From: Streptomycetaceae bacterium
GTDB taxonomy: Bacteria > Actinomycetota > Actinomycetes > Nanopelagicales > Nanopelagicaceae
DNA: 11,160 bases
NCBI GenBank assembly: GCA_027488165.1
Contig: JAIYCF010000072.1
Span: 1 to 11,160, forward strand
Direction of reading: 5' to 3'
The position numbers and the translations under genes were made by a program. Position 1 is the stretch's first letter. The number at the start of each line of letters is the position of its first letter. Of the stretch, positions 1-7,493 are shown in pieces. Below the pieces are notes generated by a model. It had not been told where the DNA came from. It did no database searches and saw nothing but the letters and a program-made list of their open reading frames with translations.

Positions 1-183
1 GATCGAAATGGTGTGGATATTTCTTCCTTTGATTTAACTGTAGTTGCACAAGGTTTTGGCATGAACGCATCTCGCGTTCGCACACCGGCAGAGTTGCATA
101 CGCAATTCAAGAAAGCGTTGACTATGAAAACTCCAAGCGTCATTGTTGTTACAGAACCTGGATCACCGGCGGATATCAAATGA
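1..183 (+). CDS. Thiamine-diphosphate-dependent enzyme, C-terminal end (5' end outside window)
   Basis: The reading frame is open from base 1 to a TGA at 181-183, giving 60 residues. It carries the pattern FDLTVVAQGFGM, then RVRTPAELHTQFKKAL, then PSVIVV. This is the usual end of the TPP-binding domain in the acetolactate synthase / benzoylformate decarboxylase / indolepyruvate decarboxylase superfamily: 'D-F-x-x-x-A-x-x-FG', a helix beginning 'ttPeEL', and a closing beta strand 'P-x-x-I-x-V'. These enzymes make or break carbon-carbon bonds next to a carbonyl. The catalytic glutamate and the GDG...N cofactor motif lie upstream, so the substrate cannot be told. The stop overlaps the start of the next gene (ATGA, 4 bases), which indicates one transcript and translational coupling with the amidohydrolase. 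The superfamily is fairly sure; the exact enzyme is not recognised. Confidence 0.7.
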   Translation, partial: DRNGVDISSFDLTVVAQGFGMNASRVRTPAELHTQFKKALTMKTPSVIVVTEPGSPADIK

Positions 184-1799
184 AGGTCTTTACTAACGCC
201 AAGATAATTTCGCCAAGTGCAAACATTCCGGCCGGCGCCGATGCGGTTGCTGTAAAAGATGGATTAATTAGTGCAATCGGAACAAGTGCCGAGTTAGCAG
301 CAGGTGCCACAGAAGTTATTGACCTTAAGGGCGCATTCTTATTGCCAGGTTTTGTAGACCCACATGCACACCCATTGATGTATGGACAGATGATGGATTG
401 GGTAGATGTTGGACCGAGTAAAGCTAAGAACATCGGCGAAATCGTTGCGATTCTAAAAAAGGCTGAAGCAGCACTTGCACCAGGTGTTCCGCTACGTGCA
501 TTTGGTTATGAGCACAGAAATCTTGAAGAAGGACGCCATCCAACCAAAGTTGATATCGATCAGGTCAGTACCAGTCGCGATATTTATGTCATGAATGCCA
601 GCGGTCACGGCGGAGCAGTAAACACACTGGTTCTAGAGAAAAGCGGCATCACATCTGCAACACCAGATCCAAAGGGTGGGGCCTTCGAGCGCGATGGCGC
701 GGGCAATCCAACGGGAGTTATTTGGGACGCCGCGTGCGATATTTTAACTGGCGCCGATGGCGTGAAGGTCACAAATCACGGACCGAACTTTCATTTGCCG
801 GATCAACAGAGCGTGCTGACAAAGCAATTTATGCAAGCACAGCACGAATTTATTCGTCACGGTGTGACTTCAGTTGGCGATGCACAAGTCAGCCAGCGCG
901 AATTTGATACATATAAAGATGCCAAGAAAAATGGCGGCCTCAAAGTTCGTTACTCGATGTATTTGATTTCATCTCAAGTCGGCCACGCACAACAGCTCAG
1001 TGCAGATGCGGCAATTGATAACACAATGCTGACTGCTAATGGAATCAAGATGTATGCAGATGGCACCTTGGGTGGTTGGACCGCGTATTTTCCTGAAGGA
1101 TATAAAGCAGATAAGAATCGCAAAGGCCAGCTCTATCACGATGCCGAAGAGTTTGAATCAATCTTCTTGGATTGCGCGCACAAGGGTTATCACATTGCAA
1201 CGCATGCACAATCACCAACTGCAATCGGAATGGTTATTTCATCCGCCCGTGCGATGCGCGAAAAAAGTATCAAGAGTGTTAATGGCAATTTCCCAATTGT
1301 TCGCATCGAGCATTGTGGTCTGCCACAAGAAAAACAATCTCATGAGCTTTCAGATTTAGAAATCATTGCGGTTAATCAACCAATTCATCACCACAATTGG
1401 GGAGATGGTGTTGTTACCGCTGTCGGAAACGAAATTGGCGAGCGCTTTAATCCACTCGGTGAATTCGTAAAAAACAATGTGGCATTTGCTCTCTCATCTG
1501 ATGCCCCAGTTGGAAAACCAAATCCATTTGAAGCGATGGCTGCTGCAATGGATCGCTTAACTGTGCATGGCACAGAACTAGGCGCTGATGATTTAAAGAT
1601 TGATGCAGCAACTGCCTTTATGGCCCACACAATGGGTGGTGCTAAGGCCCTTGGAAAGGCTGATCTGATCGGCAGTATCGAGGTTGGCAAGTACGCCGAC
1701 TTTGCGGTCGTCGATACCAACCCGCTTACGGCGGATGCGGCGGCTATGCGCGAGATCAAGGTCCGGGCGACATACTTAGGGGGGCAGCAGAGCTTCTAG
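180..1799 (+). CDS. YtcJ-like metal-dependent amidohydrolase (Amidohydro_3 family)
   Basis: This 539-residue protein is full length for YtcJ/NfdA-type amidohydrolases. They are cytoplasmic TIM-barrel enzymes with a small flanking beta-sandwich and use one or two metal ions to hydrolyse amide or related C-N bonds. The N-terminal strand-rich part ends in the metal motif PGFVDPHAHP (H62, H64). Further likely ligands are K290 in GIKMYADG (possible carboxylated lysine), H342 in THAQS, H378 in IEHCG and D441 in SSDAPV. The C-terminal part (KADLIGSIEVGKYADFAVVD, then VRATYLGG) is the usual closing sandwich. The ATG at 180 lies inside the stop region of the preceding TPP-enzyme gene, so translation is probably coupled. 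The substrate is unknown; the family includes N-substituted formamide deformylase and many uncharacterised members. The last about 120 bases are clearly richer in G+C than the rest of the gene. Confidence 0.88.
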   Translation: MKVFTNAKIISPSANIPAGADAVAVKDGLISAIGTSAELAAGATEVIDLKGAFLLPGFVDPHAHPLMYGQMMDWVDVGPSKAKNIGEIVAILKKAEAALAPGVPLRAFGYEHRNLEEGRHPTKVDIDQVSTSRDIYVMNASGHGGAVNTLVLEKSGITSATPDPKGGAFERDGAGNPTGVIWDAACDILTGADGVKVTNHGPNFHLPDQQSVLTKQFMQAQHEFIRHGVTSVGDAQVSQREFDTYKDAKKNGGLKVRYSMYLISSQVGHAQQLSADAAIDNTMLTANGIKMYADGTLGGWTAYFPEGYKADKNRKGQLYHDAEEFESIFLDCAHKGYHIATHAQSPTAIGMVISSARAMREKSIKSVNGNFPIVRIEHCGLPQEKQSHELSDLEIIAVNQPIHHHNWGDGVVTAVGNEIGERFNPLGEFVKNNVAFALSSDAPVGKPNPFEAMAAAMDRLTVHGTELGADDLKIDAATAFMAHTMGGAKALGKADLIGSIEVGKYADFAVVDTNPLTADAAAMREIKVRATYLGGQQSF

Positions 1800-1808
1800 A
1801 CCGACCCA

Positions 1809-1837
1809 TGCGCTCGCGACACGCGGGTGTGAGCGTA
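1809..1837 (+). terminator. GC-rich hairpin after the amidohydrolase gene, possible weak terminator
   Basis: Bases 1809-1815 pair with 1831-1837 (7 pairs, one G-T), and 1819-1822 (ACAC) pair with 1827-1830 (GTGT). A 3-base bulge (1816-1818) and a 4-base loop (1823-1826) complete the structure. It starts 10 bases after the amidohydrolase stop. It is followed by AAAGGG rather than a T run, so it is not a classical intrinsic terminator. It could still stabilise the 3' end or slow polymerase before the nrdR promoter. Confidence 0.35.
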
Positions 1838-1883
1838 AAGGGCTAGCAATACCGGTAAACCTTCAACGAATCCTTTATGGTTT

Positions 1884-1899
1884 CCACTATATGTAGGGG
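1884..1899 (+). promoter_or_regulatory. NrdR box 1 (upstream repressor site)
   Basis: The core CTATATGTAG at 1887-1896 matches 9 of 10 positions of the conserved centre of the NrdR box (consensus acaCwAwATaTwGtgt). The left flank CCA is close to aca; the right flank GGG is poor. It lies upstream of nrdR itself and pairs with a second box starting exactly 31 bases further on. Known NrdR operators are tandem 16-mers separated by about 15-16 bp, so both sites face the same side of the helix. Confidence 0.75.
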
Positions 1900-1914
1900 T
1901 CGAAACGGGAAAAC

Positions 1915-1930
1915 TTTCCATAAGTAGTGT
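1915..1930 (+). promoter_or_regulatory. NrdR box 2 (downstream repressor site)
   Basis: The 16-mer TTTCCATAAGTAGTGT matches the right half of the NrdR consensus well (TAG then TGT) and the left half moderately (C, A, T, A at the conserved places). Mismatches fall at the fifth, ninth and tenth positions. It is separated from box 1 by 15 bp, the expected tandem spacing. It overlaps the likely -35 region of the nrdR promoter, so a bound repressor would block polymerase. CCATAA (1918-1923) and TTATGG (1931-1936) also form a perfect 6-bp inverted repeat over the same site. Confidence 0.65.
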
Positions 1931-1944
1931 TTATGGCGTATATT
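1915..1944 (+). promoter_or_regulatory. Candidate nrdR-nrdJ promoter
   Basis: TATATT at 1939-1944 is a good -10 hexamer (5 of 6 to TATAAT). An 18-base spacer leads back to TTTCCA at 1915-1920, a weak -35. Transcription would start near 1950, leaving a leader of about 60 bases before the nrdR ATG. The weak -35 overlaps NrdR box 2, as expected for a repressed promoter. This is inferred from sequence only. Confidence 0.4.
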
Positions 1945-2009
1945 TCTCCTTCCGCTCACTACAGCGAATTTTTGAAAATAGTGGGATTTACTAGAGAGGA
2001 CACGCCGCG

Positions 2010-2567
2010 ATGATCTGCCCGTTCTGCCGACACGATGATTCACGAGTCGTGGACTCTCGCCCTGTTGAAGATGGCACACAGATCCGCCGTCGCCGCGAAT
2101 GCCCAGAGTGCGGACAGAGATTTTCTACACAAGAAGTAGCTCTGCTTAACATCATTAAGCGAAGCGGGGCAACAGAACCATTTAGCCGTGAGAAGGTCTT
2201 GGTTGGCGTGCGCAAGGCGTGCCAGGGACGACCTGTAAATGAAGATGATCTAGTTTTGCTTGCTCAACGCGTGGAGGAAACCCTTCGCGCAACTGGGCAA
2301 GCAGATATCGAAGCACAGGAAGTTGGATTGGCAATTCTCGCGCCACTCCGAGAACTAGATGAGGTCGCCTACCTGCGATATGCCTCGGTATACCGTAACT
2401 TTGCCTCCCTTGAAGATTTCGAAGGCGAGATCGCTTTACTGCGAGCGCTGCCTTCGAGTGCGAATTCCCAAAGCACAGCAACAACAAGTAGCAATAAGAG
2501 TAATTCCCCAATTACTGATGAAGTAAAAAGCAATACATCCATGCAAAAAATTAAAAGTACTAACTAA
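2010..2567 (+). CDS. nrdR: Transcriptional repressor NrdR (zinc ribbon plus ATP-cone)
   Basis: NrdR represses ribonucleotide reductase genes when its ATP-cone senses high dATP/ATP. Residues 1-46 form the zinc ribbon: MICPFC (C3, C6) and CPEC (C31, C34), with the basic RRRR stretch at 26-29 and the RFST(Q)E motif after it. Residues about 47-137 form the ATP-cone, ending in the highly typical VAYLRYASVYRNF (119-131). Most NrdR proteins stop near residue 150. This one has about 38 further residues (from about 147) rich in Ser, Asn, Thr and Lys with no visible fold. The ATG at 2010 is set by the zinc-ribbon start, and an AGAGGA ribosome site lies at 1995-2000. nrdJ follows after 19 bases, so they should be one operon. 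The two NrdR boxes upstream imply autoregulation. Confidence 0.97.
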   Translation: MICPFCRHDDSRVVDSRPVEDGTQIRRRRECPECGQRFSTQEVALLNIIKRSGATEPFSREKVLVGVRKACQGRPVNEDDLVLLAQRVEETLRATGQADIEAQEVGLAILAPLRELDEVAYLRYASVYRNFASLEDFEGEIALLRALPSSANSQSTATTSSNKSNSPITDEVKSNTSMQKIKSTN

Positions 2568-2586
2568 CGAAGACGGGGATTAAAAA

Positions 2587-5433
2587 ATGTCAGATACGGT
2601 CATCAACCGCCCAGTAAAGATCAAAGCTCACAACACCTTAAAAGGTAAGGGCTTAACGATCGAACGCATCTACACGAAGGAAGGCGTGCACCCATACGAT
2701 GAAGTTAAGTGGGAGCGTCGCGATGTGGTGCAGCAAAACTGGAAGACTGGCGAGACCGTCTTTGAACAACGTGGTGTTGAATTCGCTGACTTCTGGTCAG
2801 TAAACGCATCAACGATTGTGACAACAAAGTACTTCCGCGGCGCAGTTGGATATGACAACCGCGAGTGGTCACTCAAGCAAGTTATTGACCGCGTTGTACT
2901 TACTTATGTCAAAGCTGGTAAAGAGCATGGATACTTTGCTACTGACAAAGATGCAGAAATTTTTGAACACGAACTTACATTCATGTTGTTGCACCAGTAC
3001 TTTGCATACAACTCACCAGTGTGGTTTAACGTGGGAACAAATGCACCACAGCAAGTAAGTGCGTGCTTCATTCTCTCTGTCGATGACACAATGGAATCAA
3101 TTCTTAACTGGTATCGCGAAGAAGGAATGATCTTCAAAGGCGGATCCGGTGCTGGACTAAACCTTTCACGCATTCGTTCATCAAAGGAATTACTAAAATC
3201 CGGTGGAACAGCATCTGGTCCAGTTTCATTCATGCGCGGTGCTGATGCGTCAGCTGGAACAATCAAATCTGGTGGCGCAACACGTCGCGCAGCCAAGATG
3301 GTTGTACTAGATGTTGATCATCCAGATATCGAAGAGTTCATTGAGACAAAGGTCAACGAAGAGAACAAGATTCGCGCATTACGCGATGCTGGCTTTGATA
3401 TGGACCTTGGGGGAAAAGACATTATTTCTGTGCAGTACCAGAACGCAAACAACTCAGTTCGCGTATCAGATGAATTCATGCGCGCAGTTGAAAAGGGCGA
3501 AGACTTCGGTCTAGTCGGTCGTGCATCAGGAGATGTCATTGAACGCGTTGATGCACGTAAGTTGTTTACAAAGATGGCACAAGCAGCATGGGCATGTGCT
3601 GACCCAGGAATTCAATATGACGACACCATCAATGATTGGCACACAAACCCAGAGACAGGTCGCATCAATGCGTCAAACCCTTGCTCTGAGTACATGTCAC
3701 TAGATAACTCATCTTGTAACTTGGCTTCCCTTAACTTGATGAAGTTCCTTAAAGATGATGGCTCATTTGATGCAAAGACATTTGCTAAAGCATGTGAGCT
3801 AGTTATTACATCAATGGATATCTCAATCTGCTTCGCTGACTTCCCAACAGAGGCAATTGGCGAGACAACAAAGGCATACCGTCAGCTCGGAATTGGTTAT
3901 GCAAACCTTGGTGCACTCCTTATGGCATCAGGTCTTGCTTATGACTCCGAAGGTGGACGCGCTCTAGCTGGTGCGATCACATCATTGATGACAGGTGTTA
4001 CATACAAGCGTTCAGCAGAACTCGCTGGAATCGTTGGACCATACGCAGGCTTTGCACCGAACGCCAAGCCACATGCTCGCGTTATGCGCAAGCACGCTGC
4101 GGCATCATCTGCTGCTAAGTCAGAGACAACACTTGATCGTGATGTCTGGACAGAGGCGAATAAGGCGTGGGATGCATGTCTTTCAATCGGAGATAAGAAC
4201 GGATGGCGCAACGCGCAGATCTCAGTTCTTGCACCAACCGGAACAATTGGTCTGATGATGGATTGCGATACAACTGGTATCGAACCTGACTTCTCGCTAG
4301 TTAAGTTCAAGAAGCTTGTCGGTGGCGGATCTATGCAGATCGTTAACCAGACAGTGCCGGCCGCGCTTCGCAAACTTGGTTACTCAGAAGAGACAATCGA
4401 AGCAATCGTTGAATTCATTGCAGCTAATGGTCACGTTATCGATGCTCCAGGATTAAAGCCTGAGCACTACGAAGTATTTGACTGCGCACTTGGTGCACGT
4501 TCAATTGCTCCAATGGGCCACGTTCGAATGATGGCTGCATGCCAACCATTCCTATCTGGTGCGATTTCAAAGACTGTTAACTTGCCAGAGGATGCAACAG
4601 TTGAAGAAGTTGAAGAGGTTTACTTTGAAGCGTGGAAGATGGGCGTTAAGGCGCTCGCTGTATACCGCGATAACTGCAAAGTTGGACAACCACTATCGGA
4701 CGGCAAAGCAAAGAAGAAAGATGCGCCAGTTGATCAGCAAGTAATTGCGTCGCCTGTCCGCAAGCGTCTTCCTAAGTCACGCCCTGCAACAACAACATCA
4801 TTCTCTGTTGGAGGTGCCGAGGGTTACATGACCGCTGGTGCTTATGCAGATGGTGCACTCGGTGAAGTGTTCTTAAAGCTTGGCAAGCAAGGTTCAACAC
4901 TTGCCGGCGTAATGGACGCGTTCTCAATCGCAGTATCAATCGGTCTTCAATACGGTGTTCCACTAGAAACATTCGTTGAGAAGTTCACTAACTTGCGCTT
5001 CGAGCCAGCAGGTATGACAGATGATGCAGATATCCGCATGGCACAGTCCATGATGGATTACATCTTCCGTCGCTTGGCACTTGATTACTTGCCATTCGAT
5101 CAACGTTCAGCGATGGGTCTGTTCACAGCCTCAGAGCGTGCACGCGCACTAGAAACAGGCGAGTACACACAAGATGCAGCACCTGCGAGTGCTGATACCC
5201 CAAAAGCAGTAGCTGCTCGTGCGGCGGCTCCTGTGGCTGCAGCTCCAAAAGCAGTTGAGGTAAAGATCGAAGCAGCACCACTTGCTCCAACAATCGGATC
5301 ATCTTCTGATCTCCTTGAATCAATGGGAATCAAATCAGATGCACCGCTATGTATGACATGTGGCGTAAAGATGCGTATGTCTGGTGCTTGCTACGTCTGC
5401 GAAGGCTGCGGCAATACATCAGGTTGCAGTTAA
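2587..5433 (+). CDS. nrdJ: Vitamin B12-dependent (class II) ribonucleoside-diphosphate reductase NrdJ
   Basis: This 948-residue enzyme reduces ribonucleotides to deoxyribonucleotides using adenosylcobalamin to make a thiyl radical, so it needs no oxygen and no separate radical subunit. The active-site motif NPCSE puts the radical cysteine at C366 with N364 and E368. The reducing pair is C160 (ACFILS) and C377 (SSCNLASLNL). The 11-residue gap from C366 to C377 fits other NrdJ proteins. PTGTIG lies at 550-555. No ATP-cone is seen at the N-terminus. After about residue 863 comes an Ala/Pro-rich linker, then a Cys-rich tail with CMTC (922-925), C935, CEGC (938-941) and C947. This is the usual zinc-binding, redox-relay end. 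The ATG at 2587 has only a weak ribosome site (GACGGGG). Heavy use of GCA, ACA, TCA and CCA codons suggests high expression. Confidence 0.97.
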   Translation: MSDTVINRPVKIKAHNTLKGKGLTIERIYTKEGVHPYDEVKWERRDVVQQNWKTGETVFEQRGVEFADFWSVNASTIVTTKYFRGAVGYDNREWSLKQVIDRVVLTYVKAGKEHGYFATDKDAEIFEHELTFMLLHQYFAYNSPVWFNVGTNAPQQVSACFILSVDDTMESILNWYREEGMIFKGGSGAGLNLSRIRSSKELLKSGGTASGPVSFMRGADASAGTIKSGGATRRAAKMVVLDVDHPDIEEFIETKVNEENKIRALRDAGFDMDLGGKDIISVQYQNANNSVRVSDEFMRAVEKGEDFGLVGRASGDVIERVDARKLFTKMAQAAWACADPGIQYDDTINDWHTNPETGRINASNPCSEYMSLDNSSCNLASLNLMKFLKDDGSFDAKTFAKACELVITSMDISICFADFPTEAIGETTKAYRQLGIGYANLGALLMASGLAYDSEGGRALAGAITSLMTGVTYKRSAELAGIVGPYAGFAPNAKPHARVMRKHAAASSAAKSETTLDRDVWTEANKAWDACLSIGDKNGWRNAQISVLAPTGTIGLMMDCDTTGIEPDFSLVKFKKLVGGGSMQIVNQTVPAALRKLGYSEETIEAIVEFIAANGHVIDAPGLKPEHYEVFDCALGARSIAPMGHVRMMAACQPFLSGAISKTVNLPEDATVEEVEEVYFEAWKMGVKALAVYRDNCKVGQPLSDGKAKKKDAPVDQQVIASPVRKRLPKSRPATTTSFSVGGAEGYMTAGAYADGALGEVFLKLGKQGSTLAGVMDAFSIAVSIGLQYGVPLETFVEKFTNLRFEPAGMTDDADIRMAQSMMDYIFRRLALDYLPFDQRSAMGLFTASERARALETGEYTQDAAPASADTPKAVAARAAAPVAAAPKAVEVKIEAAPLAPTIGSSSDLLESMGIKSDAPLCMTCGVKMRMSGACYVCEGCGNTSGCS

Positions 5434-5453
5434 TTCTTTAAACCAACCCCGTT

Positions 5454-5489
5454 AAAAAGCCCCGCTGATTAATTTCAGCGGGGCTTTTT
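5454..5489 (+). terminator. Intrinsic terminator of the nrdR-nrdJ operon
   Basis: The left arm 5454-5468 (AAAAAGCCCCGCTGA) is an exact reverse complement of the right arm 5475-5489 (TCAGCGGGGCTTTTT), around a 6-base loop TTAATT. The GC-rich core and the run of five T make this a textbook Rho-independent terminator, starting 20 bases after the nrdJ stop. The A tract on the left may allow some function on the opposite strand, but the gene downstream also runs rightward, so it serves nrdJ. Confidence 0.95.
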
Positions 5490-5563
5490 CATTAAACAGT
5501 TCAATTCGCAAGATTTGTTCAAATAGTAGGGCTTTGCAAAGATAAGATTGTGACTCCGCGATA

Positions 5564-5569
5564 AAGGAG
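5564..5569 (+). promoter_or_regulatory. Ribosome binding site supporting a GTG start
   Basis: AAGGAG, a strong Shine-Dalgarno sequence, ends 6 bases before the GTG at 5576. This fixes the transporter start at GTG rather than at the next ATG (5600, codon 9). I could not find a convincing -35/-10 pair between the terminator and this site. Confidence 0.75.
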
Positions 5570-5575
5570 TTTTTT

Positions 5576-6700
5576 GTGGGACAAGCGTTACCAAGCAAGA
5601 TGGTGCATCGCTTGGTCACCCTAAATGCAATGAGCTCCTTTCTAATGGGCTCACTCGGTTTTTCAATTCAATTGATTAAGCGCGACTTTGATTTAACTCG
5701 CGTAGTTGCCAGTTGGCACAATATTGGTTGGGCTGCAGCGCTGGTCTTCATCTCATTTATATTGCTGGGCCATGGCCATCGCCGCCCCGCACATCAAACA
5801 ATTCGCTTTGGTTGGGCGCTCTTGATCTTGGGATCTTTGGTCTATTGCCTAAGCCCAAATATCTATTTCTCGGTTCCGGCTGTAATTCTTACTGCCACTG
5901 GCTCGGTTATCGCCGGAAATACAACAACTGCAATTCTGGGCGCGCACTCCAAGACCGCCCTGAAGAATATGTTTCGTTCCACCGGCGTCGGACTCTTTAT
6001 GGCTTCGGTATCACCGACAGTTATTGGCGTAACAACACAGGCTGATATTCCATGGCGAGCAACAGTTGCAACCACTGCAGTTTTGATCGGATTGGTAGCG
6101 TTAAAGATTGTTCCTGAATTAGAAGCTCGCCCTGAACCAGATCATGCCGATAGCAAGATTGTCTGGGATGGCGCGATGATTGCGATCTTGATCTTTGCCT
6201 TCATGACGATAACTATGGAAGTTTCGCTATCGGCTTGGGCGGTAGATCTACTAAATGAACGCGGGGCTGAGGTAAAAGCCTCGGTCTTATTTGCAACTAT
6301 CGCGCCTTACTTCGTCGCCTTAACTCGTATCTATCTTTCAACTAAAGATGAACATAACTTGCACCGAATCTGGCGTTTCTCATTTGTGGCTATTGCATCA
6401 GGTGTATTGCTAGTTATCTTTGCTTCGTCACCAACGCTGACCTTGGCTGGTTTGATAATCGCAGCAGCTGGTATCGGTCCATGCGCATCGATTGCGATCG
6501 CAAATGCATCGTCTACGGCGCAGGGTTCTGATCGGGGAATTGCAGTATTTGTAATTGGTATGGGTGTCTCAAATGGAGCATCGCCATGGATTATGGGCTT
6601 TGTCAGCGAGAACTTTGGCTTTGCAGCAGCCTACGGAGTTATCTTGCTAGCGCTAATCGCGGCAACATATTTCTTTGCCGCGATAAACAAAAAAAACTAA
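5576..6700 (+). CDS. Major facilitator superfamily (MFS) transporter
   Basis: This 374-residue, very hydrophobic inner-membrane protein shows 11-12 membrane segments by eye. The first six lie roughly at 11-33, 46-65, 76-92, 96-117, 132-152 and 158-177. A polar central loop at about 180-195 (ELEARPEPDHADSK) separates the halves. The second six lie at about 196-215, 228-246, 262-282, 285-308, 318-338 and 346-368. The two six-helix halves are the MFS signature; the protein is short for the superfamily (usually 400 or more). The substrate cannot be told and no strong family motif stands out. It starts at GTG behind a good AAGGAG site. It converges on the SDR gene with 22 bases between stops and has its own upstream region after the nrdJ terminator, so it is probably a single-gene unit. 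A link to the neighbouring sugar-catabolic pair is only positional. Confidence 0.8.
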   Translation: MGQALPSKMVHRLVTLNAMSSFLMGSLGFSIQLIKRDFDLTRVVASWHNIGWAAALVFISFILLGHGHRRPAHQTIRFGWALLILGSLVYCLSPNIYFSVPAVILTATGSVIAGNTTTAILGAHSKTALKNMFRSTGVGLFMASVSPTVIGVTTQADIPWRATVATTAVLIGLVALKIVPELEARPEPDHADSKIVWDGAMIAILIFAFMTITMEVSLSAWAVDLLNERGAEVKASVLFATIAPYFVALTRIYLSTKDEHNLHRIWRFSFVAIASGVLLVIFASSPTLTLAGLIIAAAGIGPCASIAIANASSTAQGSDRGIAVFVIGMGVSNGASPWIMGFVSENFGFAAAYGVILLALIAATYFFAAINKKN

Positions 6701-6722
6701 CTAATTAACTAAGCAAAAAAAT

Positions 6723-7472
6723 TCAGCGAGGAACGCGAAGTCCTTGCACGCCACCGTCAACCGCTAACGCTGTTCCGGTAGTAGATGCTTGTGTTGGATT
6801 AGCTAAGTAAAGAATCGCACTGGCTACTTCAACAGGAGATACAAGTCTTCCAATTGGTTGACGAGCTTTAAGCGCCACGTATTCCTTATCTGGATCAGCA
6901 GCCTTTGATAGAAGATTCTTGATCCATGGAGTATCAGCAGTTCCAGGGTTAACGCAGTTCACGCGCACGCCATCAGCCAGACCATCAACTGCCATCGCCA
7001 AAGGAAGTGCGTAAATGGCGCCTTTACTTGCACCGTAAACCGCGCGGTTAGGAACACCGGCAGTTGCAACAAGCGAACAGGTATTTACAATCGCTGCAGA
7101 TTTGCTCGCCTTTAAGTACGGCATAGCAGCAGCGCTCATGCGACCTGTGCCAAAGACGTTTACGTTAAAGACGCGGTGCCATTCTTCTTCAGTTGCTTGT
7201 TCAACTGTTCCGATTGCGCCAATACCCGCGTTATTGATCAAGATATCTAGAGTCTTGCTCTGGCTCGCAAAATTAGCAAAGGCGTTCTTTACGCTATCTG
7301 GATTGGCGATATCGCATTCAATAAAGGTAGCGAAGCCTGCCATTTCCCCGGCCTTAAGATCAAAGCCGAAAACTGTTGCTCCTTGGGCATGTAAACCCTT
7401 AACAACCTCAAGTCCGATTCCGGAACCTGCACCAGTAACTACGGCGGTTAGCCCTGCGAAATCTTTACTCAT
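6723..7472 (-). CDS. SDR-family dehydrogenase, likely 2-keto-3-deoxy-L-fuconate/L-rhamnonate dehydrogenase
   Basis: This 249-residue classical short-chain dehydrogenase is complete. The cofactor motif TGAGSGIG is at 13-20, D38 at the end of the second strand favours NAD+ over NADP+, D54 follows, and NNAG is at 80-83. The catalytic set is N105, S133, Y146 and K150 (YGASK), with PG at 176-177. The C-terminal part, NPGTADTPW (175-183) then ARQPIGRLVSPVEVA (203-217) and TTGTALAVDGG, resembles the group that oxidises 2-keto-3-deoxy-L-fuconate or -rhamnonate in non-phosphorylating deoxysugar breakdown. It lies 21 bases behind the FAH-family hydrolase gene, which would take the product (the 2,4-diketo acid), and has its own AGGGA ribosome site at 7481-7485. 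The SDR family is certain; the substrate rests on sequence resemblance plus the neighbour. Confidence 0.85.
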   Translation of the reverse strand: MSKDFAGLTAVVTGAGSGIGLEVVKGLHAQGATVFGFDLKAGEMAGFATFIECDIANPDSVKNAFANFASQSKTLDILINNAGIGAIGTVEQATEEEWHRVFNVNVFGTGRMSAAAMPYLKASKSAAIVNTCSLVATAGVPNRAVYGASKGAIYALPLAMAVDGLADGVRVNCVNPGTADTPWIKNLLSKAADPDKEYVALKARQPIGRLVSPVEVASAILYLANPTQASTTGTALAVDGGVQGLRVPR

Positions 7473-7493
7473 TGCTCTGCTCCCTAATTTAGG

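Noticed and set aside
1800..2009. Cobalamin riboswitch upstream of a B12-dependent reductase
   Set aside because: No B12-box-like or conserved core sequence is present. The region is explained by a hairpin, NrdR boxes and a promoter. Cobalamin riboswitches usually control the B12-independent enzyme instead.
5100..5333. Antisense Ala-rich open frames opposite the end of nrdJ
   Set aside because: They mirror the Ala-rich linker codons of nrdJ on the other strand and have no ribosome site or family resemblance.
6701..6722. Bidirectional terminator between the convergent MFS and SDR genes
   Set aside because: The 22 bases are A-rich and fold into no stem worth naming, so no terminator can be supported there.
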